Part shown: positions 1 to 6,661 of the stretch, piece by piece
Layout of the letters: each line of letters begins with the position of its first letter
How positions within the stretch are numbered: position 1 is the stretch's first letter
Source: CBDCWA01 sp046048295
Lineage (GTDB): Bacteria; Pseudomonadota; Alphaproteobacteria; Rhizobiales; Hyphomicrobiaceae
DNA: 8,673 nt
NCBI GenBank assembly: GCA_046048295.1
Contig: JBJOGJ010000170.1
Span: forward strand, 1 to 8,673
Direction of reading: 5' to 3'
Program-made: the position numbers and the translations under genes
The notes under the pieces: model-generated
Databases searched by the model: none
Seen by the model: only the letters and a program-made list of their open reading frames with translations
Told to the model about the DNA's origin: nothing

Positions 1-97
1 CTATTGAAACCTATACCTTGTTCCAGATCAATGTCCAGACTAATTATCCCTTAACAGATACTATGGTCGGACGGTCCATATGCCCTCCCGACCATCA
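1..97. other. Non-coding flank beyond the gspD stop
   Basis: This AT-rich stretch lies downstream of the gspD stop codon. I see no convincing coding sequence: the reading frame that opens at position 80 on the plus strand runs antisense into gspD. No good promoter was found; TTGTTC (18-23) and TAATTA (41-46) have a 17-bp spacing but match the consensus poorly. The only structure is the small inverted repeat at 63-95, listed separately. Confidence 0.5.
63..95 (-). terminator. Possible hairpin after gspD
   Basis: An exact 8-bp inverted repeat (ATGGTCGG at 63-70, CCGACCAT at 88-95) with a 17-nt loop begins 2 nt after the gspD stop in the direction of transcription. Its position suits the end of the L-M-C-D transcript. 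No T-run follows on the minus strand, so it is not a standard intrinsic terminator. It could be a 3'-end stabilising hairpin or chance. Confidence 0.3.
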
Positions 98-2371
98 TCA
101 TTTCACCAGCGTCCGGTCGATTTGCTCGCGCAGATCCGGCGGTGCCCGGCGTTGAGGCCGTGTCGTAAAGTTCAGCCGGTCCCGGAACTCCGCCGCGATG
201 CCCTGCAGTTGGTTCGGATCCTTGACGACATTCGGCGTTATGGCAATCAGCAACTCAGTGCGACGCAACCTGTCATCCTTGTCCTTGAACAAGTTGCCAA
301 TCACCGGAACGCTGCCGATCAGTGGCATCTTTTGGCGCCTCTTCGACGCATTGTCCTGCATGAACCCGCCGAGCACGATTGTCTGGCCGCTCTGGACAGC
401 GACGGTTGTCTTGATCCGGCGTTGTTGGATCGTCGGTGAATCGATCGTGGATGAAGTGGTCGGGATGACGTCGCTGACCTCCTGCTCGATCTCAAGCAGC
501 ACGCGGCTACTGTCACCTATACGTGGCCGGATGCGCAATATTACGCCAGTTGACCGGAATGAAATCGAGTTGACGATCGGCGCACCGGGGCTGATCACGC
601 TGACAGCCGACTGCGTCGCGACCGGCACCTCGTTCCCGACCTGAAGAACGGCAAGTTTGTTGTCCAACACCATCAAAGACGGCGATGAGACTATGTTGAC
701 GTCGGTGACGTCGGAAAGAGCATTGAGCGCAACCTGCACATTGGGCAGGTCGAGGAAGTACGAGAATCCCGGAAACCGAGGCGCAATGGTACCCAGCGCG
801 CTATCGGTAAGCGAGAAATCGCTCCGCCCCTTTTGGAAGAACCACCTTAGCCCGAACTTCAGCTGATCGTTCAGGGATACTTCGGCAATCGTCGCCTCGA
901 GTAGCACCTGATTGGGTGCCACATCGAGACGCCTGAGAATCTCTCGCATGCGTCGGTACTCGGCCGCTGTCGCAGTTATGATCAACGCGTTGTTCGCATC
1001 GTCGGAGATGATTTGCACACCACCGCCGCGATCATCGGAAAACTGCGTCGCCGCGGGCACGGAGGCCGCTCCGACCGAACCGGTGACAATGTCCGAGGAA
1101 GGGCGCTGGTCCGTCGAGGTCGCACTGCCCACACCAAGCCCGGCCACCGGTTGCACGGGGGCGATCTGAACCGGCTGGGGACGCGGATCTCCAGCGCCTC
1201 CACTTGCACCGCCATTGGTCCGTTGCTGGGTGGAAAGCTGCTCTCCGCCATTCTCGGCAGGCGTCGAAGCTTGTTCAGCGTCTTCACCGCGTGCCGGTTT
1301 GTAGATCTGTTGAAGCAGTCGGCTCAACTCGGTCGCCGGGCGGGTCTGCACGTGGTAGACGTGAACTTTCTTTTCCGCTGCCTTTCCAACATACTCGATC
1401 CGCTGTATCCACGCCGCCGCCTTGTTCAGGTAGGCGGGCTGTGATGTGAGGACTAGTACGGATTTCAGACGGCGGTTCGGCACGAACCGGACAACCCCCT
1501 TGATCGGACTTTCCCTGTCGTTGGCAAAGACCGTGTCGAGTTCCTTGGCCACCGCCTCGGGATCACCCGACTCGATCGGATAGATCCCAATCGACATCCC
1601 CCGCATCCAGTCGACATCGAAGGTCTGCACCGTCTGGCGGATCGAAGTCAGCTCGCTCGGCGTCCCCCGCACCACGAGCAGGTTCCGGTTCTGATCGACG
1701 CTGACAATGCTGCTCTGCGGCGCCAACGCCTTCAGGACTCGCTCGATTTCTTCAGGCGCCACGTACCGCAGCTTGACGACACTGCTGGTGAGGCCGGCAG
1801 TCTGGCCGCGGTTTGCAAGCCCGATTGGTGCAGCCGAGTCGGGAACGATCTTGTGAACGCCATCCTCGACCAGAATGACCATGCCCTGGGAGCGCAACAG
1901 CGACTGGAAAACCGCGTAAAGATCCGATTTCGGGATCGCCTGCGGCGTAGATATCGTGATTTTCCCAGAGATGTCTGGATGGACGGAGTAGTTGAGGCCG
2001 AGAGTATCCCCCAGCACCAGTTTGGCAACCGCTGGAACACCGGCCCCAGCCAGATTGAGCGTAACCCCGTCCTTGTTGGCATCGGCTCGTGCAACCGGCT
2101 CGGCACTTGGCCCGGCAGCCGGGTTGGTGAACTCACCGGTCCCTTCGACCGCCCTCGGCCTGGAATCGTACCCGGCGGTTCCTGAGAGCGGTGCACCGCC
2201 CCTGTTTGCAGCACTCCCAATCGCGCTACCCTTGGCCGGCCCCTCGATGGGCCCCGGTAGCGATAGCTGCTGGGAAGGCAACGAGCAGGCGCCGAGCCAC
2301 AAGGCCCCGGAAAGAGCAGCGTGACTAGCCAAGAATTTCAATATGGAGGCTCGCCGTGACCCCTGCGCCAT
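98..2371 (-). CDS. gspD: Type II secretion system secretin GspD, predicted lipoprotein
   Basis: This 757-residue protein is the outer-membrane channel of the T2SS. The N-terminus has basic residues (R6, R7), a hydrophobic stretch and a lipobox Leu-Gly-Ala-Cys at 26-29 with Ser at +2, so signal peptidase II cleavage and Lol sorting to the outer membrane are predicted. A Gly/Ala/Pro-rich linker (31-100) leads to N0 (about 103-177), N1 (about 195-255), N2 (about 258-328) and N3 (about 335-482). N3 is split by a low-complexity insert at about 361-447. The secretin core spans about 485-717, with the family signature at 665-695 (VLGGF, then PLIGSVPVIGNLF). The C-terminal tail after the core is only about 40 residues, so a full pilotin-binding S domain is doubtful. 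The ATG at 2369-2371 has AAAGGGG 4 nt upstream, which fixes the start. It is the last gene of the L-M-C-D block. The family call is secure; domain limits are estimates by eye. Confidence 0.97.
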   Translation of the reverse strand: MAQGSRRASILKFLASHAALSGALWLGACSLPSQQLSLPGPIEGPAKGSAIGSAANRGGAPLSGTAGYDSRPRAVEGTGEFTNPAAGPSAEPVARADANKDGVTLNLAGAGVPAVAKLVLGDTLGLNYSVHPDISGKITISTPQAIPKSDLYAVFQSLLRSQGMVILVEDGVHKIVPDSAAPIGLANRGQTAGLTSSVVKLRYVAPEEIERVLKALAPQSSIVSVDQNRNLLVVRGTPSELTSIRQTVQTFDVDWMRGMSIGIYPIESGDPEAVAKELDTVFANDRESPIKGVVRFVPNRRLKSVLVLTSQPAYLNKAAAWIQRIEYVGKAAEKKVHVYHVQTRPATELSRLLQQIYKPARGEDAEQASTPAENGGEQLSTQQRTNGGASGGAGDPRPQPVQIAPVQPVAGLGVGSATSTDQRPSSDIVTGSVGAASVPAATQFSDDRGGGVQIISDDANNALIITATAAEYRRMREILRRLDVAPNQVLLEATIAEVSLNDQLKFGLRWFFQKGRSDFSLTDSALGTIAPRFPGFSYFLDLPNVQVALNALSDVTDVNIVSSPSLMVLDNKLAVLQVGNEVPVATQSAVSVISPGAPIVNSISFRSTGVILRIRPRIGDSSRVLLEIEQEVSDVIPTTSSTIDSPTIQQRRIKTTVAVQSGQTIVLGGFMQDNASKRRQKMPLIGSVPVIGNLFKDKDDRLRRTELLIAITPNVVKDPNQLQGIAAEFRDRLNFTTRPQRRAPPDLREQIDRTLVK

Positions 2372-2513
2372 GACGCCCCTTTCAGAGACTACATGCGAAC
2401 TACGAATGTGTTGCCTGTCTCATGATTCGGGGCATTCAACCGGGCGAGATTGAATTCTATCCACCGGTCTACGCACAATGGATCTAATCGCACCCCGATA
2501 AGAAATCCGGCCT
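2372..2513 (-). other. 142-bp gap between the gspC-like gene and gspD
   Basis: This is the only sizeable gap inside the minus-strand block. It carries the gspD ribosome binding site (AAAGGGG, 2376-2382) and a perfect 6-bp inverted repeat with a 10-nt loop (ATTCAA at 2434-2439, TTGAAT at 2450-2455). I found no hexamer pair with good -35/-10 matches and spacing. gspD is therefore most simply read from the gspL promoter, but the gap leaves room for a separate one. Confidence 0.4.
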
Positions 2514-3047
2514 TCATCGACTCGGAGAAGTATTGGGGTATAGCCGCAACGGAATAACTCTCGAACGCGCCTCGAGCATGACGCCGCCGGGTTCGATAGT
2601 ACCCAAGCGCCAACCCTCGATCTCGGCTCCAAGTCGGTACCATTCCCCATTCGGCCATTTCTGGCTTGCTACCAACGCCAAGGCATCACCCGATTGATCG
2701 CGCATGGTTCCAAGCAACCTCAGGCCCTTTGGTGGCGCAATTTCTTCTGCACGAGCAATAGTCTTGCGGGGAGCGAGCACGGGCTTGCTGAGCTGCGGCC
2801 GTCGCGTCTTCTCGAAAATTGGCCGTTCGAGCATTGCCCGGTCCTCCGTCCAGTCGATATGCGGCAGCCCCGGTGCCTCTTGCAGTGGCGGACTGGACAG
2901 GCTCACTTTCCCGATCTTCGTCTCGATCCCGGCAACGGGGAGCGGATGGGTGGCAGCCGACCACACGAGCCACCCCATGCCAGCCAAAATCCCGGAGAGC
3001 ACCGTTGCCTTCGTCATGTCGCCAAACCTAAGGTGCATCGGCCCCAT
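2514..3047 (-). CDS. gspC: GspC-like inner-membrane connector, HR domain only (often named GspN in such loci)
   Basis: This is a bitopic protein of up to 177 residues. A short N-terminus precedes one membrane segment (about 14-32), then a Pro-rich periplasmic linker and a compact beta-rich domain. That domain resembles the GspC homology region (T2SSC/PilP-like): RPIF at 75-78, LRLLGT at 109-114, WYRLGAEIEGW at 136-146, and a final strand ending in LRLY at 167-170. In the family this domain contacts the secretin N0 domain and links it to the inner-membrane platform. The protein ends just after the HR domain, so the PDZ or coiled-coil region of full GspC proteins is missing. The start is uncertain. 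ATG at 3047 overlaps gspM by 20 bp; ATG at 3038 and at 3017 are in frame, and 3017 gives a 167-residue protein with the membrane segment near its start. It sits between gspM and gspD, as expected for the connector. Family assignment is by motif reading only. Confidence 0.75.
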   Translation of the reverse strand: MGPMHLRFGDMTKATVLSGILAGMGWLVWSAATHPLPVAGIETKIGKVSLSSPPLQEAPGLPHIDWTEDRAMLERPIFEKTRRPQLSKPVLAPRKTIARAEEIAPPKGLRLLGTMRDQSGDALALVASQKWPNGEWYRLGAEIEGWRLGTIEPGGVMLEARSRVIPLRLYPNTSPSR

Positions 3048-3621
3048 CCTGGATCTTCACCGGCTGGGAGACTGAAACACCAGAAATGCCGAGTCGCACC
3101 CGCAAGAGTTGCGCACCATCCGTTCGCCGCTCCACCGCAGGCGTCAGCTGAACCGACCTGACGATCAGCAACGGGCGCGCATCTTGTAGAGCCAACAGCA
3201 GGGAGCGGACTTGCTCCATTGGTGCGGTGAACGTCGTATCCACCGTCACGAGTTCGAGTGAAGCTGACTGGTTCGCTGGCTGCACATGGGTACTCTCGAG
3301 CCGGATGCCGAGCTTCCTCGAGAACCGCACGAGTTCCGCCTGGATATGCGCTGCCTTCACTGCATAGCTCGCACCTTCGAGAAGCAGGCCCTGCTTTTCC
3401 AAGGCCAGGCTATTCCGTTTGCGCGCGTTCTCTGCCGAGAGTTCACCCGCCGCCGCCCGGTAGCGCGCGAGCTTGTCCTGCTCGTCGGCAAGAGTACTCG
3501 TAAGCGATTGCAGGACATCCGCAGCAGGTTGCACAGCCAAACCCCATACCGCGAGGCAGGCGCCTACAAGCAGCAACACAGCAGTAATCTTTTGTGCAAA
3601 CCGAACAAGGCTACCGCTCAT
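3028..3621 (-). CDS. gspM: Type II secretion system platform protein GspM (T2SSM_b type)
   Basis: This 197-residue bitopic protein has one membrane segment (about 12-30), then a probable coiled coil (about 36-75) rich in Glu, Lys, Arg and Ala. A ferredoxin-like periplasmic domain (about 80-185) follows. The stretch LLLEGASYAVKAAHIQ (79-94), then GIRLES (105-110) and a late ARPLLIV strand (148-154), fits the short GspM family known as T2SSM_b. GspM partners GspL in the inner-membrane platform. Its ATG overlaps the gspL stop by 4 bp (ATGA, 3618-3621), which indicates translational coupling. Downstream it runs into the gspC-like gene. The family is poorly conserved, so the call rests on fold pattern, signature and position between gspL and gspC/gspD. 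Confidence 0.9.
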   Translation of the reverse strand: MSGSLVRFAQKITAVLLLVGACLAVWGLAVQPAADVLQSLTSTLADEQDKLARYRAAAGELSAENARKRNSLALEKQGLLLEGASYAVKAAHIQAELVRFSRKLGIRLESTHVQPANQSASLELVTVDTTFTAPMEQVRSLLLALQDARPLLIVRSVQLTPAVERRTDGAQLLRVRLGISGVSVSQPVKIQDGADAP

Positions 3622-4772
3622 AGATTGCGCTTCCCGGCGACGGATGGGCCATCCACTTGCGTTGAGCGGGAAGCCGCCCCACGCCCCGAATGATGGAGGC
3701 GCGCACTCAAGCTGAAGCGCTCTTTCCCGGCTCTGCTATCAAAGGTTACCGGCGCGGTAAGGCGGACGCCAATGAATTTCTGAGACTTCTCTAGAAGAGG
3801 CACGAGCCTGGCTGCCGCCGCACTGTAGCCAGACACGCTCAACTGATCGTCCTCGATGCGCAATTCCGTGAGATAGTCGCTGTCGGGCAGTATCTCGGAG
3901 AGAACTCGCAAGGCATCCAGACGGCGAACTTCGCTCGCCCGCAAACCGAAGAGCGTTTCGCTAGTCCGTCGGACACTGTCGAGACTTGCAGCCTCGGCCT
4001 TCGCACCAAGGGCGTTGGCCCGTGCCGCAGCCGATTGAGCGCGCACGTCCTCGATCGCTGAGTTGTATCGGTATGCATGTACCGCAACCGCCGTCGCACC
4101 AAGCAACAGGCTCAGGACGACCAGCCAGCGAGCGAGACGGCCTGAACTTCTGCTGCCAACCTTCTCTCCGCTTGATTCGATGAAGTTGATCGGCAGCGCG
4201 CGTTTCCCTGCCGCATCCCAGCAATCCACTCGATCGATCGCGAGACCCTCTGCCGCAAGCGCCTCCTGCAAGGGAGCAATGAATGCCCGCTTGATGATGA
4301 GTTGCTCGAATACCGAATTGCCGTCGCCATCGCCGCCGCGTAGCCGGTACTGAGCAACAGCGATATCCTGCTGCTGAAAAGGCAGATTTCGCGCAAGATC
4401 TAGATCGAGAATACGCACAGCGTCGTGCTCAGCTGCCTCGGGGATTTCGAGCGTTCTCGAAAAGCAGAGCTCATGAGGCAGACGGATGGCAAGCCGGTGC
4501 CGCCGAAACCGTCGGTCTTCCTTGAGCGATGCCACCATGCTCGCAATCGCAGCGGGATCGCCATTTTCTGGATGCACCGAAACCGTGCGACGATTGCCAT
4601 TGTTCTCGTCGAGAATTTCGGTTTCGTCGCGGCCTCTGCTGACGACAATCCAAGCACCGCGACCAGAGCGGCCCGCGCTCTCGACGCGTGGGATGAGCGA
4701 TAAGAGTTCCCTCCTCCACCAACCGAAGAATCGCGGCAGCCCCGGAATTAACGTTACTTGCGCGCGCGACAA
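3618..4772 (-). CDS. gspL: Type II secretion system platform protein GspL, TTG start
   Basis: This 384-residue protein has a cytoplasmic PilM/actin-like part (about 38-190) that in the family binds the GspE N-terminal domain. A linker with PINFIE (194-199), at the position of the INLLP motif of PilN-type proteins, precedes one membrane segment (about 214-233). An Ala-rich coiled coil (about 237-285) and a PilN-like ferredoxin fold (about 285-360) lie in the periplasm. It is thus a PilM-PilN-style fusion. The start is TTG (4770-4772), preceded by AAAGGG with a 7-nt spacer (4780-4785). An in-frame TAG two codons upstream (4776-4778) rules out any earlier start. The gene is first in the minus-strand block, overlaps gspM by 4 bp and faces gspE across the divergent gap. 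Its tail beyond residue 360 is polar and variable. Confidence 0.93.
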   Translation of the reverse strand: MSRAQVTLIPGLPRFFGWWRRELLSLIPRVESAGRSGRGAWIVVSRGRDETEILDENNGNRRTVSVHPENGDPAAIASMVASLKEDRRFRRHRLAIRLPHELCFSRTLEIPEAAEHDAVRILDLDLARNLPFQQQDIAVAQYRLRGGDGDGNSVFEQLIIKRAFIAPLQEALAAEGLAIDRVDCWDAAGKRALPINFIESSGEKVGSRSSGRLARWLVVLSLLLGATAVAVHAYRYNSAIEDVRAQSAAARANALGAKAEAASLDSVRRTSETLFGLRASEVRRLDALRVLSEILPDSDYLTELRIEDDQLSVSGYSAAAARLVPLLEKSQKFIGVRLTAPVTFDSRAGKERFSLSARLHHSGRGAASRSTQVDGPSVAGKRNL

Positions 4773-4779
4773 GTCCTAA

Positions 4780-4785
4780 CCCTTT
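4780..4785 (-). promoter_or_regulatory. Ribosome binding site that fixes the gspL TTG start
   Basis: On the minus strand this reads AAAGGG, 7 nt before the TTG at 4772-4770. An in-frame TAG lies between them at 4778-4776, so translation of gspL cannot begin further upstream in this frame. Confidence 0.65.
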
Positions 4786-4814
4786 CTCGGCAAATTCGCA
4801 CTTAAGATAACACA

Positions 4815-4841
4815 CGTGAACCATTATTGTATTGGTTCGCG
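4815..4841. promoter_or_regulatory. Candidate operator: 9-bp inverted repeat in the divergent gspL/gspE gap
   Basis: The half-sites CGTGAACCA (4815-4823) and TGGTTCGCG (4833-4841) are inverted repeats with one mismatch around a 9-bp AT-rich centre. The centre-to-centre distance is 18 bp. The site lies in the only gap between the two divergent blocks and touches the upstream side of a TATAAT hexamer, a position where a dimeric regulator could control gspE and perhaps gspL. That role is inferred from symmetry and location. It could also form a weak RNA hairpin. Confidence 0.45.
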
Positions 4842-4843
4842 CT

Positions 4844-4849
4844 TATAAT
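4844..4849 (+). promoter_or_regulatory. Candidate -10 hexamer for the gspE operon
   Basis: A perfect TATAAT stands in the AT-rich gap on the gspE side. The hexamer 17 bp upstream is CCATTA, a poor -35, so the promoter may be activator-dependent or the match may be chance. If it is used, transcription would begin near 4856, which would exclude the upstream TTG (4832) as the gspE start. Confidence 0.45.
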
Positions 4850-4909
4850 CTATATCACTGTTCCTCCCGTTGTATTATGCTGCAATCCATAGCTTTAACG
4901 GTACATGCG

Positions 4910-6661
4910 ATGGCCGCCGACGACACGTATTCTTCACTCGATACTATGACGCTGCCTTGCACCGAATTCGACCGTCGCTTTGCTGCGTTCCTTCGTGCGA
5001 ATGATGCCCTTAACGATCTTTCACTTCAGCGCGCCGAACGTGCCCAGGCACAATCCGGTGAGAGGATCCATCGTATCCTTATCAGTCTCGGATTACTCGA
5101 TGAGCAATCCACCGCAAAATACTTGGCAAAATTCCTTGCCATTCCCTTCCTGCCCGCTGAGGAATTTCCCGATGCACCGGTCCTCCTGGGTGAACTCGAC
5201 CCGACGTTTCTGCGAACCAGGATGGTCTTGCCCATCACAGATGATGGCCAGTGCCTGAAGCTCGCGACCGTTGAGCCACCCACCAGCGAGATTTTGTCGG
5301 CTCTCTCCTACATGTTCGCTAGAACGATAGAGCCTGTCATTGCATGCGAGAGCGATCTTCTGCGCCAGCTGGAGAGGCTGTACGCCCTTAGGCGCGGGGA
5401 CTTGCACCAGGCCGCTGTCGAGGCATCTGAACCAGGCCGGGAAAGCGACGAGGACGTCCGCAGGCTGGCCGAGCTGGCGAGCGAGGCCCCCGTAATCCGT
5501 CTCGTCCACGACCTGATAACCAGAGCAATCGAGGAACAGGCGTCCGACATCCACTTCGAGCCCCACGAAGAGGGACTTCGCACAAGGCTCCGCATCGACG
5601 GAATCCTGCACGACATCGAGACGCTCTCGCCAACCTTGTCCTCCGCCGTGGTCTCCAGAATCAAGGTGATGTCCCGACTCGACATCGCCGAACGGCGGCT
5701 GCCTCAGGACGGCCGCACCAAGATGAATGTGCGCGGTAAACAGGTCGACATTCGCGTCTCGACAATGCCGACGATGCGCGGCGAGAGTGTTGTGCTTCGC
5801 ATCCTCGATCGCGGCTCGATCAGCATCGACTTCGGCCCGCTAGGCTTCACCGCCCCGCTCATTACGGAAATCGAACGCCTTATCGCTGTTCCGAACGGCC
5901 TGTTTCTCGTGACCGGCCCAACCGGCAGTGGCAAGACCACAACGCTCTATGCGGCTTTGAAGAGACTGAACGAACCAAACCGCAAGCTGTTCACCATCGA
6001 GGATCCGATCGAATACCAGCTGAAGGGAACCAATCAGATCCAGGTTCAGCCACGCATCGGCCTAACATTTGCCAACGCGCTGAAGTCCATCCTCCGGCAA
6101 GACCCTGACATCATAATGGTTGGTGAGATCCGAGATCTCGAGACAGCGCAGATGGCCATTCAGTCTGCCCTCACCGGTCACCTCGTTCTCTCGACCGTCC
6201 ACACAAACAGCGCCGCCTCGACGATCGTGCGCCTACTTGACATGGGCGTCGAGGATTTTCTTCTTGCATCGACTTTGACCAGCGTCCTCGCCCAACGCTT
6301 GGTGCGAAAGTTATGCGAGGATTGCGCCGGCCCCGCCGAGCCAACAGCAGCACTGCACGCCTGCCTCACACGCAGCAAGCAGGCCCAAGCCCACTTCCAA
6401 TCGGGACAGTCAAGATTGCGACGTGCTCACGGTTGCCATCGCTGCCGTGGCACCGGGTTCCGTGGCCGTCTCGCCATTTGCGAATTGATGTCTCTGAGCG
6501 AACCCATCCGGCGCGCCGTAATCGAAAGCGCCGATGAAACATCCATCGAGGAGGCCGCAAAAGCCGAAGGCATGGCCACGATGCTTACCGACGGCCTTCT
6601 GAAGGTGCTTGATGGCCTAACGACACTTGAGGAAGTGCTGCGCGTGGCACGGGTGAGCTGA
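4910..6661 (+). CDS. gspE: Type II secretion system assembly ATPase GspE
   Basis: This cytoplasmic ATPase powers pseudopilus assembly. Numbering is from ATG 4910 (583 residues). An N-terminal GspE/MshEN-type domain (about 15-130, with GERIHRILISLGLL) would bind GspL. The RecA-like core carries Walker A GPTGSGKTT (336-344, Lys342), the Asp box IEDPIEY (363-369), Walker B DPDIIMVGEIRD (398-409, Glu406) and the His box GHLVLSTVHTN (423-433). Four cysteines (469, 472, 509, 512; CEDC and CHRC) form the zinc site typical of GspE. All catalytic features are intact. The start is uncertain: the frame is open back to TTG 4832, with ATGs at 4877, 4910 and 4948, and none has a good ribosome binding site. 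I chose 4910 because the TATAAT at 4844 argues against 4832 and the 4877 start would add a short hydrophobic leader unlike a cytosolic ATPase. The stop overlaps gspF by 1 bp. Confidence 0.95.
   Translation: MAADDTYSSLDTMTLPCTEFDRRFAAFLRANDALNDLSLQRAERAQAQSGERIHRILISLGLLDEQSTAKYLAKFLAIPFLPAEEFPDAPVLLGELDPTFLRTRMVLPITDDGQCLKLATVEPPTSEILSALSYMFARTIEPVIACESDLLRQLERLYALRRGDLHQAAVEASEPGRESDEDVRRLAELASEAPVIRLVHDLITRAIEEQASDIHFEPHEEGLRTRLRIDGILHDIETLSPTLSSAVVSRIKVMSRLDIAERRLPQDGRTKMNVRGKQVDIRVSTMPTMRGESVVLRILDRGSISIDFGPLGFTAPLITEIERLIAVPNGLFLVTGPTGSGKTTTLYAALKRLNEPNRKLFTIEDPIEYQLKGTNQIQVQPRIGLTFANALKSILRQDPDIIMVGEIRDLETAQMAIQSALTGHLVLSTVHTNSAASTIVRLLDMGVEDFLLASTLTSVLAQRLVRKLCEDCAGPAEPTAALHACLTRSKQAQAHFQSGQSRLRRAHGCHRCRGTGFRGRLAICELMSLSEPIRRAVIESADETSIEEAAKAEGMATMLTDGLLKVLDGLTTLEEVLRVARVS

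Noticed and set aside
1013..1444. Plus-strand open frames opposite the low-complexity insert of gspD
   Set aside because: They arise opposite the Gly/Pro/Gln-rich insert and N2/N3 coding sequence and have no plausible ribosome binding site or domain.
2389..2658. A possible small gene on the minus strand covering the gap between the gspC-like gene and gspD
   Set aside because: Most of it overlaps the gspC-like coding sequence in another frame, and the part in the gap shows no domain or start signal. It is more likely a chance open frame.
4773..4909. A PHO box, as might be expected if this were an Hxc-like phosphate-regulated system
   Set aside because: I looked for paired CTGTCAT-like repeats in the divergent gap and found none. 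The dyad seen there is of a different form.
5093..5611. A 172-codon open frame antisense to the GspE N-terminal region
   Set aside because: It is fully antisense to a conserved ATPase gene and has no family features.
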